Assembly (NCBI GenBank): GCA_948434985.1
Contig: CAOJFV010000007.1
Span: 1 to 46,059, forward strand
Direction of reading: 5' to 3'
Origin: an uncultured Clostridium sp.
GTDB taxonomy: Bacteria; Bacillota; Clostridia; TANB77; CAG-508
DNA: 46,059 nucleotides
This document shows, piece by piece, positions 1 to 9,399 of the stretch. Under the pieces are notes generated by a model. It saw nothing but the letters and a program-made list of their open reading frames with translations, was not told the origin of the DNA and made no database searches. The translations under genes and the position numbers were made by a program. Position 1 is the first letter of the stretch. Each line of letters begins with the position of its first letter.

Positions 1-101
1 GAAAATCAAAAAGAAAAAGCTAGCACAAGCGACAAAACTAAATGCTAACTTAATCTAAAATCTAAATTTATTATAGTATATTTTGCTATAAAAGTAAAGC
101 A

Positions 102-141
102 AAAAAGTTCAAATTTTTAATTTAGAAATTTGAACTTTTTT
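102..141 (+). terminator. rho-independent terminator
   Basis: Inverted repeat AAAAGTTCAAATTT / AAATTTGAACTTTT followed by a T run. It ends whatever unit lies to the left of the window. Confidence 0.8.
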
Positions 142-174
142 GAAAATATTTTAATAAAAATTAAAAAAATTTTT

Positions 175-305
175 ACTAAAAAAAATCCCTCGGAGAGCAA
201 AAAGGGTATTAGGGCAATTTGCCCTAAACAGCAAAAATGGTGTCAAGACACCAGGCTGGCGAATATTAGGTACTAAAAAATACTACCTAAATTCGAGCAA
301 AATTA
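175..305 (+). other. run of three stem-loops, possible structured RNA
   Basis: This gene-free stretch before the first gene holds consecutive inverted repeats: AGGGCAA/TTGCCCT near 213-227, GGTGTC/GACACC near 239-252, and a long imperfect stem pairing GCTGGCGAATATTAGGTA with TACCTAAATTCGAGC near 255-299. It is richer in G+C than its surroundings and is not coding in any obvious way. It could be a folded 5' leader, a small RNA or the hairpin end of a lost mobile element. I do not recognise a known family. Confidence 0.45.
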
Positions 306-375
306 ATTTTGCTAAATCTTAAATAGCTTCGTAAACTAGCATTAAGATATTTGCATAGTAAGGAAGTGATGAAAA

Positions 376-999
376 ATGAAAGTAGATTCAGAGCAATTTT
401 TTGATAGTATCTTTTTATCATACAATAAAATTTTGATGAGATTACATGCACTAGGGATAACAACTAAAAATGGTAAAGAAATATCAGAATTAGATTTAAG
501 AAGAGCTGTAGATATAATGATAAAAAAACATCCAACTTGTAGATGGAGAAGTGAAAAAATTAGAAGTAGAAAATATTTTATTTTAATTGAAGGATATTAT
601 TGGCTTACTCAAGTATATTTTCAAAAAGAAAAATCTTTATTAGATGCTGATATTGATTTTTTTAAACTTAGAATAAAACAATATGAAGAGTTACTAAAAA
701 TAGAACATAATGAAAATTGGTGGAACGAAGATATGGAGATTAAACAACTATGTGAGTATTTTAATAGACAAGGTATTACAGTTAGAAAAGCAATAAAGAA
801 AATGTATGATAGTGGTTTTGAAGAATATAAATCTTTAGTTAATAATAAAGTTGTAATTTCTAAAGAAGGAGTGGAATGGATTTGCAAAAATATATTTAAA
901 CATAAGTATTTAGAATTACTAGAAAAGTATAAGATGGAGTTAACTGAGAAGTATATTGAGGCAGGGTATCCTTATGATAATTTCTTTGGGATGAATTGA
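376..999 (+). CDS. hypothetical protein at the edge of a defence island
   Basis: Unrecognised protein of 207 residues. The start has a good ribosome binding site (AAGGAAGTGATGAAAA before the ATG). The protein is basic and mostly helical, with a Tyr/Trp-rich patch around residues 72-85 (EGYYWLTQVYFQ) and a basic stretch with CRWRSEKIRSRK just before it, which could contact nucleic acid. There is no signal peptide or membrane segment. It precedes an AlwI-like restriction enzyme by about 80 bases on the same strand, so a role in controlling or assisting the restriction-modification system is possible but only inferred from position. Confidence 0.7.
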   Translation: MKVDSEQFFDSIFLSYNKILMRLHALGITTKNGKEISELDLRRAVDIMIKKHPTCRWRSEKIRSRKYFILIEGYYWLTQVYFQKEKSLLDADIDFFKLRIKQYEELLKIEHNENWWNEDMEIKQLCEYFNRQGITVRKAIKKMYDSGFEEYKSLVNNKVVISKEGVEWICKNIFKHKYLELLEKYKMELTEKYIEAGYPYDNFFGMN

Positions 1000-1080
1000 T
1001 AGAACAGATAAAATATTGTCGAACTATTGGAATTTTTAAAACATTATGATAAAATCATCATATGAATGGGGGATATTATT

Positions 1081-3063
1081 ATGGCTTTTCAATCATATTG
1101 TTGGAATTTAGGCACTACAAGTTTTAGAGTACAAAACTTAAATTATAAAATAGAAAGACAATTACAAATGTTAAATGAACTTTGGAGTAATAAAGAAAAT
1201 AAAACATGGGATTATTTTACGCAAGAAAAATATTATAATATAATGCATAAAGAGGGATTTGTAATAGGTGATGCACAGAGAAAAGATAAAGATGCTAGAC
1301 AAAAAACATCAGGATTAGTTGAAATAGGAGTAATAGACAAAGAAAGAAGAATAACTGAGATTGGATATAAAATTATTGAAATAATAAAAAATGGAGATTT
1401 TAATGATAATAATATATTCAATATCCATAAAGATAGTTATATATATTTAAAACAGTTATTAAAAATGCAAAAAACTGGTACAGATATGGAAGTTAAACCT
1501 TTTATAGTATTAATATACTTGTTATCTAATCTTCAGTATTTAACTAGAGAAGAGTTTACATATTTACTACCACTATGCTTAAAGAATTGTGAAGCTAAAG
1601 ATATGATAAATACAATAAAAATGTTAAGAGAGAATGAAATAACAATTGAAGATATTATAAAAAATAGAATGAATTCAATGAAAAATTATCAAGAAGCTTT
1701 AGAGTTTATGAATCATAATAATATAGATACATTAGATAAATTTGCAAAAGTTGATATGAACAGAAAAAGTAAAGAGTACTCAAAAGATTTATTTCAATTT
1801 TATAAAGATTTATTAGAAGTAGTACAAGGAGAATTAAATGAAGAAGAACTAAATAAAATATTGGAATTTATCAAAGTACAATCTAATAAAAATTCAAAAG
1901 TTGCGAGATATTGGAAGGACTACTTTGGATATAGTTCTAAAGATATATTTACTGATGAATGGAAAGATTATTTGAAAAGTACAAAGATTTTTAATGCAAA
2001 AGATAGAATAGAGTTTAACACAGAATTTTTTAGGATTATGCAGACAGCAAAATGGAAGGCAACTTTAGAAGATTATGCTGATTTAAATAGGAGATATTTT
2101 TCATTAACAGATATAATTTTATTCAAAGATAGCAAAGTGGAATTAGATATATTACCTAAATATTATTTCTTAAATATAGCTGAAGAACTATTGAACACAA
2201 AATTTTTAAATAACAAGGATTACAAAGAATATATAGAAAATGATGTTAAATTTGAAAATATATATGATTGCTTGAACATAAACATAAATGATGTTATAAC
2301 TCAAATTAGAGTTGATTATCCAGAAAGTAAAATATCAATAGATAATGTTAAAGAATTTATTCAAGATGAAAGATTAAAGAGATTTGAAGAATTAATAGAA
2401 AATAAATTCAAAAAAGAAAATCTTATTACATTATTTAGAAACATAGAAAAAGATAATAGAAAGGAAGTAGAAGAATATTTAGATTGCGAAGCAACTATTC
2501 CAACAATTTTAGAGTATGTACTAGCTATAGCTTGGTATAGGATATCAAATAAAATAGGAAATATTTTAGAATTTATGAAATTAAGTTTAGATGCGAATCT
2601 ATTACCTAAAAATCATGCTGGTGGTGGAACTGCTGATATTGTATATAATTATCGAGAGAATGAAGTATATGATGAGCATGATCTTTTAATAGAAGCAACT
2701 TTAACAGATTCTACTTCACAAAGAAAAGCTGAAATGGAGCCAGTATCAAGACATTTAATCAGGAATATGCAAGAATATGATAATGAAAATTCATATGCAA
2801 TCTTTGTTGCTAACATCTTAAATCAAGAAGTTTTAAGTGACTTTAGAAGTAGGAAAAATTATTGGTATAAAGGTAAAAATGATCAAGACAAAAAAGGTTT
2901 AAAAATTATTCCACTGTCAATAAATGACATAGTTATAATATTACAAAAAGACTTAAAATATGGTGAATTATATATGTTGTTTGAAAATGCTTATAAAGAT
3001 GAGAAAATCAATGATTTGAAGTGGTACGATATGCTCGTAAAAGAAAAAATAGAAAATATGTAA
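1081..3063 (+). CDS. AlwI-family type IIS restriction endonuclease
   Basis: Protein of about 660 residues. The N-terminus (SYCWNLGTTSFRVQNLNYKIERQL) matches the opening typical of the AlwI endonuclease family. The C-terminal part has a plausible PD-(D/E)XK-like core around residues 515-545, with GGGTADIVYNY followed by LLIEATLTD. Family members cut a few bases outside an asymmetric site; AlwI itself recognises GGATC, but specificity here is inferred, not shown. I chose the ATG at 1081 because GGGGGAT lies at a proper distance; an in-frame ATG at 1066 lacks one. A weak terminator follows at 3072, then the cognate-type methyltransferase. No in-frame CGG codons are present. Confidence 0.85.
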   Translation: MAFQSYCWNLGTTSFRVQNLNYKIERQLQMLNELWSNKENKTWDYFTQEKYYNIMHKEGFVIGDAQRKDKDARQKTSGLVEIGVIDKERRITEIGYKIIEIIKNGDFNDNNIFNIHKDSYIYLKQLLKMQKTGTDMEVKPFIVLIYLLSNLQYLTREEFTYLLPLCLKNCEAKDMINTIKMLRENEITIEDIIKNRMNSMKNYQEALEFMNHNNIDTLDKFAKVDMNRKSKEYSKDLFQFYKDLLEVVQGELNEEELNKILEFIKVQSNKNSKVARYWKDYFGYSSKDIFTDEWKDYLKSTKIFNAKDRIEFNTEFFRIMQTAKWKATLEDYADLNRRYFSLTDIILFKDSKVELDILPKYYFLNIAEELLNTKFLNNKDYKEYIENDVKFENIYDCLNININDVITQIRVDYPESKISIDNVKEFIQDERLKRFEELIENKFKKENLITLFRNIEKDNRKEVEEYLDCEATIPTILEYVLAIAWYRISNKIGNILEFMKLSLDANLLPKNHAGGGTADIVYNYRENEVYDEHDLLIEATLTDSTSQRKAEMEPVSRHLIRNMQEYDNENSYAIFVANILNQEVLSDFRSRKNYWYKGKNDQDKKGLKIIPLSINDIVIILQKDLKYGELYMLFENAYKDEKINDLKWYDMLVKEKIENM

Positions 3064-3071
3064 AAATATAT

Positions 3072-3106
3072 GGAGAAAGGATTGACTAATTCTTTCTTTT
3101 TTTATA
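3072..3106 (+). terminator. terminator after the endonuclease gene
   Basis: GAAAG/CTTTC stem extended by ATT/AAT pairs and followed by seven or more T. It suggests the endonuclease and methyltransferase are at least partly separate transcripts. Confidence 0.55.
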
Positions 3107-3148
3107 TAATTTCTCAAGATGCGTTAGATGCATAGAAAGGAAATGCGA

Positions 3149-5122
3149 ATGAAAAAATTAAATATTAATAATCGTAGATATTTAGGAAGCAAATATAAAT
3201 TGTTAGATTTTATAAACGAAACAATAGAAAAAAATTGTGGAGAATTCGAATCCATTTTTGATGTTTTTGGTGGTACTGGAGTTGTATCAAATTATTTTTA
3301 TGAAAAAGGTAAAAAAATATATATAAATGATATGTTAAAATCAAATTATTGCGTATATAGAGCTTTTTTTGGAAATGAAAAGTTTAGTGAAAAAAAAGTT
3401 GAAAAAATTATTAAAGAATATAATAGTATTTGTAATGTTGAAGACAATTATTTTTCAAAAACATATAAAAACACATATTTTAGCGAGAATGATTGTAAAA
3501 GAATTGGCTATATAAGAGAAGATATAGAAAAAAAATATGTAGACAATAAAATTAATGAAAGAGAAAAGTATATATTGATTACTAGTTTATTATATTCTAT
3601 GGATAAAATTGCGAATACAGTTGGACATTATGATGCATATAGAAAAAAACAAAATTTACAGGACAATTTTGAAATGTTTGCTTTAGACATTGATAAAAAT
3701 TCAAAAATAAAAAATGAAATATACAATATGGATTCAAACGAGTTGGTAAAGAAAGTAAAAGCTGATATAGCATATATTGACCCACCATACAATTCAAGAC
3801 AATATGGAGATGCATACCATCTTTTAGAAAATGTTGCAGAATGGAAAAAACCTAAAGTGTATGGTGTAGCAAAGAAAATGGATAGAAGCAATATAAAAAG
3901 TAATTATTGCACTAATAAAGCTTCTAATGCTTTTAAAGATTTAATTGAACACTGCAATTGTAAATATATTATTGTTTCATATAACAATATGGGGCAAAAA
4001 GGAAATTCGAGATCTCAAGCTAAGATATCTGATACAGAAATATTAGAAATACTAGATCAAAAAGGAAAAGTGAAAGTATTTGAGAAAGATTTTAACTTTT
4101 TTACAACTGGAAAAACAAATATAGAAAACCATAAAGAAAGATTATTTTTATGTGAGGTTTGTGAACAAGAAAATGAAGAACTTTCTTATGAATTAAACAT
4201 TAATCAGGAATTTGCAAAATCTCCATTAAATTATGTTGGTGGCAAGTATAAACTATTAGAACAATTGACTAAAAGATTTCCAACCGAAGTAAATACTTTT
4301 GTTGATTACTTTTGTGGTGGAGGAAATGTAGGAGTTAATATAAATGCTAATAAAGTAATAGCTGTAGATAAGGAGAAATATTTAATAAATGTTTTAAATT
4401 TATTTAAAACATATTCATATACTCAAATTATTAATAAATTGGATGATATCATTTTACAATATAATCTTAGTAATACGTATATAAATGGATATAAGTATTA
4501 TAAATGCAACAGTTCAGCAGGATTAGGAAGTTATAACAAAGATAAGTATTTAAAATTAAGAGAAGATTACAATAAAATGAAAGAAGACTCTGATGAGAAA
4601 ACATTTAAATTTCTAACATTAATTATATATGGATTTAATCATCAAATTAGATTTAATAGTGCTGGAGAATTTAATATGCCAGTAGGAAAGAGAGACTTTA
4701 ATGGCTCAATTAGAAAGAACTTATTAGTTTTTTGTGAAAAGTTAAAAAATAAGAATGTAGACTTTATTAATGAGGATTTTAAAAAGTTTAAAATAGATAG
4801 CTTGACACCAGAAGATTTCTGTTATTTTGATCCACCTTATTTTTTAGGAGATGCAAGTTATAATGAAAATAATAATTGGACAGAAAAAGATGAAAAGGAG
4901 TTATTAAAATACATAGATAAATTAAATGAAAAGAATATAAAATTTGCTCTTTCAAATGTAACTCAGCATAGAGGCGAAAAAAATAACATTTTAATAGATT
5001 GGGCCATAGAAAATAAATATAATATTAATTATTTAGATTATAATTATAATAATTCAAATTATCATTCAAAAAGTAAAATGAATATAACTAAGGAAGTATT
5101 AATTACTAATTATAGTATATAA
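3149..5122 (+). CDS. two-module DNA adenine N6-methyltransferase of the R-M system
   Basis: This protein carries two consecutive D12-class adenine methyltransferase modules. Module 1 (about residues 5-330) begins with RRYLGSKYKLLDF, then FDVFGGTGVV (SAM binding) and AYIDPPYNSRQYGDAYH (catalytic DPPY). Module 2 (about residues 350-655) begins SPLNYVGGKYKLLEQL, then FVDYFCGGGNVG and CYFDPPYF. In systems recognising an asymmetric site, such as FokI, a two-domain enzyme protects the two strands with one module each, which fits pairing with the AlwI-like nuclease just upstream. The start at 3149 has AAAGGA eight bases upstream; an earlier in-frame ATG at 3128 lacks one. Confidence 0.9.
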   Translation: MKKLNINNRRYLGSKYKLLDFINETIEKNCGEFESIFDVFGGTGVVSNYFYEKGKKIYINDMLKSNYCVYRAFFGNEKFSEKKVEKIIKEYNSICNVEDNYFSKTYKNTYFSENDCKRIGYIREDIEKKYVDNKINEREKYILITSLLYSMDKIANTVGHYDAYRKKQNLQDNFEMFALDIDKNSKIKNEIYNMDSNELVKKVKADIAYIDPPYNSRQYGDAYHLLENVAEWKKPKVYGVAKKMDRSNIKSNYCTNKASNAFKDLIEHCNCKYIIVSYNNMGQKGNSRSQAKISDTEILEILDQKGKVKVFEKDFNFFTTGKTNIENHKERLFLCEVCEQENEELSYELNINQEFAKSPLNYVGGKYKLLEQLTKRFPTEVNTFVDYFCGGGNVGVNINANKVIAVDKEKYLINVLNLFKTYSYTQIINKLDDIILQYNLSNTYINGYKYYKCNSSAGLGSYNKDKYLKLREDYNKMKEDSDEKTFKFLTLIIYGFNHQIRFNSAGEFNMPVGKRDFNGSIRKNLLVFCEKLKNKNVDFINEDFKKFKIDSLTPEDFCYFDPPYFLGDASYNENNNWTEKDEKELLKYIDKLNEKNIKFALSNVTQHRGEKNNILIDWAIENKYNINYLDYNYNNSNYHSKSKMNITKEVLITNYSI

Positions 5123-5155
5123 AATAGAAAAAAGAGAATAAGAGGAGAAATTTTT

Positions 5156-6226
5156 ATGAATAGTAAAAAATTGATCAATTCAATAAAAGAATATAAAAAA
5201 CATGTATCAAAAATTGGAGACATAGAAGCAATTAATGAAAGAAATGATAGAAAACAATACTATCAATCTTGGACAGAAGAAAGACTTAAGACAATGACAG
5301 AAGATGAGTTTGTTGAGTATATTGGAAAGCTTTGGTCAATGATAGTTTGGGGAAATAAAAAATATATTGCTGATAAGATTATTGAATCTAATGGATTTAA
5401 CAATGTAAAAAATATGCTTATAGATTTATTATATGGAACTAGAGATATAGTAGAAAGATGGAATAATTTTTATACAAGTATAAAACATATAGGACCATCT
5501 AGTATGAGTGAACTATTGAGTTATATTAATCCAAATGAATATGTTATTTGCAACAAAATTACTTGTGCCTGTTTTAGATATTTAGATGTTGAAAGTGTTC
5601 CAGCTTATAATTATCAATATACTGGTGAGAATTATAAAAGATTATGTTCAATAGCGAAAAATATAAAAAATGAATTACAAAAAGAGAACGTTGGAAATGT
5701 AGACTTATTAGTTGTTGATTATATGTTTTGGGATATTATTTATCCTTTATTAAAAAATGAAAAAACAATTGAAATTATTGATTATATACAGATAGAAAAA
5801 GATGAAAAACAATTTATTCATAATGATATAATTAATCAAATAGTGGAAATAGGGCAATGGCTAGGATTTGAAAGTAAATCGGAAGTTAAAATAGCCGATG
5901 GAGCTGTAGTAGATGCAATATGGCAAGCACAAATAGGAAACATGGGGAAAGTTATATATGCATTTGAAGTACAAACACATGGGAGTATAGATAGTTTAAT
6001 ATTAAATTTACAAAAAGCAACAAATAATTTTGCCGTACAAGCTATAGTAGCAGTATCTGATGAAAAGCAAATAGAAAAAATAAAAAAGGAATCAAAAGGT
6101 ATTAGAGATATAGAAACAAAATTGAAAACATGGGATTATAGAGAAGTTCTTGAAATGCATGACTGTTTAGAAAGATCAAATGAAATTATTAATAATTTAG
6201 GTTTAGTTCCAGATAGTTTTATATAA
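5156..6226 (+). CDS. putative PD-(D/E)XK-type nuclease or R-M accessory protein
   Basis: Protein of 356 residues with RBS AGAGGAGAAA upstream. The C-terminal third contains VVDAIWQAQ followed by GKVIYAFEVQTHGSID and then a helix and strand (NLQKATNNFAVQAIVAVSD). The D...E-V-Q arrangement resembles the catalytic core of PD-(D/E)XK enzymes, with Gln in place of the usual Lys. The N-terminal part (SWTEERLKTMTEDEFVEYIGKLW) is helical and has no motif I know. It sits 33 bases after the methyltransferase in the same orientation, so it is probably part of the same defence module. The nuclease assignment rests on this one pattern and is tentative. Confidence 0.6.
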   Translation: MNSKKLINSIKEYKKHVSKIGDIEAINERNDRKQYYQSWTEERLKTMTEDEFVEYIGKLWSMIVWGNKKYIADKIIESNGFNNVKNMLIDLLYGTRDIVERWNNFYTSIKHIGPSSMSELLSYINPNEYVICNKITCACFRYLDVESVPAYNYQYTGENYKRLCSIAKNIKNELQKENVGNVDLLVVDYMFWDIIYPLLKNEKTIEIIDYIQIEKDEKQFIHNDIINQIVEIGQWLGFESKSEVKIADGAVVDAIWQAQIGNMGKVIYAFEVQTHGSIDSLILNLQKATNNFAVQAIVAVSDEKQIEKIKKESKGIRDIETKLKTWDYREVLEMHDCLERSNEIINNLGLVPDSFI

Positions 6227-6243
6227 TTTTAGGAGTTGTTGAT

Positions 6244-6432
6244 ATGAAAATAAAATGCTTACAATGTGGAGATATAATTGAATCAAAAAGTGTGCATGAT
6301 TTAGTTTTTTGCAAATGTGAGTCATGTTATATTGATGGTGGAAGTTATTATGCACATATAGGTGCAAAAGATTTTAGCAAAATAGTTAAAATTATGGATG
6401 ACGGAACAGAGGTTAAAAATGATAACTGCTAA
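6244..6432 (+). CDS. small zinc-ribbon-like protein (DUF7695-like)
   Basis: Protein of 62 residues with an N-terminal CLQCGDIIESKS motif, a second Cys pair (CKCESC) and a VDGG-like IDGGSYYAHIG segment. This layout is familiar from a widespread small protein family annotated only as a domain of unknown function. Two Cys pairs suggest binding of one zinc ion. RBS AGGAG is nine bases before the ATG, and the gene follows the preceding one by 17 bases, with a terminator right after it, so it closes the R-M operon. Function unknown. Confidence 0.8.
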   Translation: MKIKCLQCGDIIESKSVHDLVFCKCESCYIDGGSYYAHIGAKDFSKIVKIMDDGTEVKNDNC

Positions 6433-6450
6433 ACTAAATAACAAAAGAAG

Positions 6451-6501
6451 AGCAAAATAATATGTAATAGAACGAAATTGCATAATTATTTTGCTTTTTT
6501 T
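6451..6501 (+). terminator. strong rho-independent terminator
   Basis: AGCAAAATAAT pairs with ATTATTTTGCT, followed by TTTTTT. It separates the R-M genes from the AAA ATPase gene. Confidence 0.85.
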
Positions 6502-6575
6502 GATAATAAAAGACAAGTTTCGACAAACTTTTTAATTTTATTATGGTAAAGTATATTATACGAGGAGATGAGAAT

Positions 6576-8912
6576 ATGATAAAAAGCATTAAATCAATTC
6601 AAAATTTAGGAATATATAAAAACTATAAAATGGAAAATAAATTACAGCTATTTAGTAAATTCAATTTGCTTTATGGTTGGAATGGAAGTGGAAAAACAAC
6701 TATTTCAAGATTGTTTAGGATAATAGAAAAGGGTGAAATACCTAATGATTATATTAATATTAAATTTAATATAGAAACTGAATCTCAAAATTATAATGAA
6801 AAAAATTATACAAACATTTCTGAAAAAATTTTTGTTTTTAATGAAGAATTTATAAATGAAAATATAAATTGGGATGAAAGTATAAATAAGATTCTATTGC
6901 TATCAGAGGATAAAATTAATGAGACAAATCAATACAAGATAATTAAAGAAGAAATAAATGGAAATGTAGAAACCAATACAAAAGGGTTAAAAGATATATT
7001 TTTACAAGAAAAAGAAAAATTGGCTAAAGAATATAAAAATATAGAAGATTCATACTCAAGAATTGCTAAAAACATAAAAACTTTTTTTCAAACAATGGAT
7101 CCATCTGATAGGGAATATTCAACTTTAAATAAAATTAAGATACAAAATATATTGGAAAACAACTCAAAATTGGAAGTAATTATGAACGATAATCAAACAG
7201 AAACAGATATAGAAGGATTAATTATTTCTGCAAAAAATGAAAAAAAAGAATTGATAAAGTATGTAAAAAAAGAAATAAATATAGATAATTTTATAGTTTT
7301 GTATAATAAGATAAAAGAAACTTTATCTGAAATAGTTACAGCAAAAGTGATAGAGAGATTAAAAGAAAATGATGATATATCCAATTGGGTTAGTCAGGGA
7401 CTAGAACTTAATAGAAAATATGATAACGAAATTTGCGAATTTTGTGGAAATACTATAAGTAAAACAAGAATACATGAATTGGAAAGTCATTTTAATGATG
7501 AAGTATCAAAGATAAAAAAAGAGTTAGCAGAACTATTAAAAAGTTTAGAAATGTATAATGTTAATCAGCAGGATGTAATTATTGATAAGACATTATTTTA
7601 TAAAGAAAATATGAATAATATAGATAATCTTAATAATAGTATTATAGAGGAAATATTAAAATTAGATAGTGCCATCAAGCGTTTAATCCAAAGCATTGAG
7701 GAGAAGAAAAATAATCCATTCAAAAAAATAGAAATAGATGAAATAGAAAGTATTAAAAAAATTTTAGATAATTATAATAGGTATATAAATACACAAGAGC
7801 AATACGTAAAAGAAACAAATGAAAAAACTGACAATTTTGAGAAACAAGTAAAAGCAATAAAGGAAAAATTAGCCAATTATTATTTTAAAAATGAATTTGA
7901 AAACGAAGATATAATAAATAAAAAAGAACAATATAAAACAAGTAGTGAAAAAGTTGATAAAATAAAGCAAGAACTAGAAAATAAAGAGAAAAGATTAAAT
8001 GAATTGGAGAGTACATTATCAAATGAATCTTTGGGAGCTGAAAAATTTAATGAAAAATTAAATGTTTTTCTTGGATATGATGAACTTAGATTGGAATTCA
8101 ATAAAGAATTAAAGGGATACGAAATAATAAGAAAAAGTACGAATAATAAAGCACATAAATTGAGTGAGGGTGAGAAGACAGCAATTGCTTTCGTTTATTT
8201 TCTAACAAAATTAAAGGAAAATGGTAATAAAATTGAGGATAGTATAATAGTGATAGATGATCCTATCTCAAGTTTTGATAATAATAAATTATTTAGTGCT
8301 TATTCATGTATAAAGTGTGAGTTTGATAATTGTAAGCAAATTTTTATATTAACGCATAATTTTAATTTCTTTAAATTAATAAGAGATTGGATGCAAACGA
8401 AAAAAAGTAAAATTGAAGAAAAAACAGAAAAATATTACTCTATATACAAAGTTGAACCCAATATAGAAGAAGGCATAAGAATTGGAAATATAAAAAATGC
8501 AGGTAAATCACTAAATCAAACATCAGAGTATGATTACGTGTTTGATACAGTATATAAAATGAAAGACAAAGAATTAACTGAAACAGATATATTTAATTGT
8601 GGTAATGCATGTAGAAAGTTATTAGAAGCGTTTTTAAGTTTTAAATTTCCAAAACAAAGAGGAGACATTTTTTCATTATTGGAAAAAGCTTTTGCAAATA
8701 AAGATGAAATTCAAAATAAAAATAAAGTATATAAATTTATAAATGCATATTCTCATTTAAATGTTATTGAAAGTACAGAAATATCAGATATAGACACCTT
8801 ATTAGCAGAATCACAAGGAATTATTGGAATAATTTTAAATAAAATCGAGCAACTTGATAAAGAACATTATAAAGCAATGGTACATAATTCTAGTAGTACA
8901 TCAGGCATATAA
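6576..8912 (+). CDS. RloC/PrrC-like AAA ATPase with zinc hook, probable anticodon nuclease
   Basis: SMC/Rad50-like ATPase of the AAA_13 group, about 778 residues. Walker A is YGWNGSGKTT near residue 36, a coiled coil fills the middle, and a zinc-hook CEFC lies at about residues 286-289. The ABC signature LSEGEKTA is followed by Walker B SIIVIDDPISSFD and a TH switch. The C-terminal domain carries R-x3-E in CRKLLEAF (about residues 679-683) and a later His in NAYSHLN (about 726). This matches the Arg-Glu-His triad known for the tRNA anticodon nucleases PrrC and RloC, and the zinc hook is typical of RloC. RloC-type enzymes cleave tRNA at the wobble base as a phage or damage response. Start 6576 has GAGGAG eight bases upstream; an in-frame ATG at 6543 does not. 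Confidence 0.8.
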   Translation: MIKSIKSIQNLGIYKNYKMENKLQLFSKFNLLYGWNGSGKTTISRLFRIIEKGEIPNDYINIKFNIETESQNYNEKNYTNISEKIFVFNEEFINENINWDESINKILLLSEDKINETNQYKIIKEEINGNVETNTKGLKDIFLQEKEKLAKEYKNIEDSYSRIAKNIKTFFQTMDPSDREYSTLNKIKIQNILENNSKLEVIMNDNQTETDIEGLIISAKNEKKELIKYVKKEINIDNFIVLYNKIKETLSEIVTAKVIERLKENDDISNWVSQGLELNRKYDNEICEFCGNTISKTRIHELESHFNDEVSKIKKELAELLKSLEMYNVNQQDVIIDKTLFYKENMNNIDNLNNSIIEEILKLDSAIKRLIQSIEEKKNNPFKKIEIDEIESIKKILDNYNRYINTQEQYVKETNEKTDNFEKQVKAIKEKLANYYFKNEFENEDIINKKEQYKTSSEKVDKIKQELENKEKRLNELESTLSNESLGAEKFNEKLNVFLGYDELRLEFNKELKGYEIIRKSTNNKAHKLSEGEKTAIAFVYFLTKLKENGNKIEDSIIVIDDPISSFDNNKLFSAYSCIKCEFDNCKQIFILTHNFNFFKLIRDWMQTKKSKIEEKTEKYYSIYKVEPNIEEGIRIGNIKNAGKSLNQTSEYDYVFDTVYKMKDKELTETDIFNCGNACRKLLEAFLSFKFPKQRGDIFSLLEKAFANKDEIQNKNKVYKFINAYSHLNVIESTEISDIDTLLAESQGIIGIILNKIEQLDKEHYKAMVHNSSSTSGI

Positions 8913-8914
8913 GA

Positions 8915-8972
8915 AAGAGTGTGAAATTTGACTTTTTAACTTAAAGGTTGTTTCACACTCTTATAATTTTTT
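8915..8972 (+). terminator. rho-independent terminator
   Basis: AAGAGTGTGAAA pairs with TTTCACACTCTT around a 24-base loop and is followed by a T-rich tail. It marks the right end of the defence island transcripts. Confidence 0.85.
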
Positions 8973-9076
8973 CACTATCGTAATTAATTAGTACAAAAAT
9001 ATATAACATTCATACAAATTAATTATAAAATAATTTTAAAGTGCAATTTTATATTTTAAAGTGCAAAATTTGCACT

Positions 9077-9382
9077 TTAAAATGAAACAATATTGTCAGA
9101 ACATCCCATAATCAACTTCATCCCATCACAAAATCCATTCCTATAATACTTCTCATTCCAATAGCAGATATAATCAAAGAAATTATCATCGAGCTGTTTT
9201 AATTGCCTCTCAACATACTTCTTATTCTGCTCAGGAACATTCCTTAGAATCTTTTCACTAATCTCCTCAAAACAAATAAAATGCTTTTTATCCTCTGCAC
9301 TAGCAAGAGAAGAAATAGCATCTTCTCTAAAATCTAACCAATCCTTTAAAATATCATTATTAACTTCTCTTAAATTACTCAT
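9077..9382 (-). CDS. small hypothetical protein ending in a KYYxxGFxDG motif
   Basis: Protein of 101 residues, helical and acidic, with RBS GGAGG well placed before the ATG at 9382. Its end (NEKYYRNGFCDGMKL) is a signature of a common family of small Bacillota proteins of unknown function. A likely relative is the protein at 39224-39511, which ends NKKYYKQGFEDAFKI. It is one of few minus-strand genes in this part of the window and has an unusual C-rich (plus strand) block upstream. Confidence 0.75.
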   Translation of the reverse strand: MSNLREVNNDILKDWLDFREDAISSLASAEDKKHFICFEEISEKILRNVPEQNKKYVERQLKQLDDNFFDYICYWNEKYYRNGFCDGMKLIMGCSDNIVSF

Positions 9383-9399
9383 AATAAAAAACTACCTCC

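Noticed and set aside
1-48. End of a gene entering from the left
   Set aside because: Two of the plus frames remain open for 16 to 19 codons, so the frame cannot be fixed and no family is visible. The terminator at 102-141 does suggest that some unit ends here.
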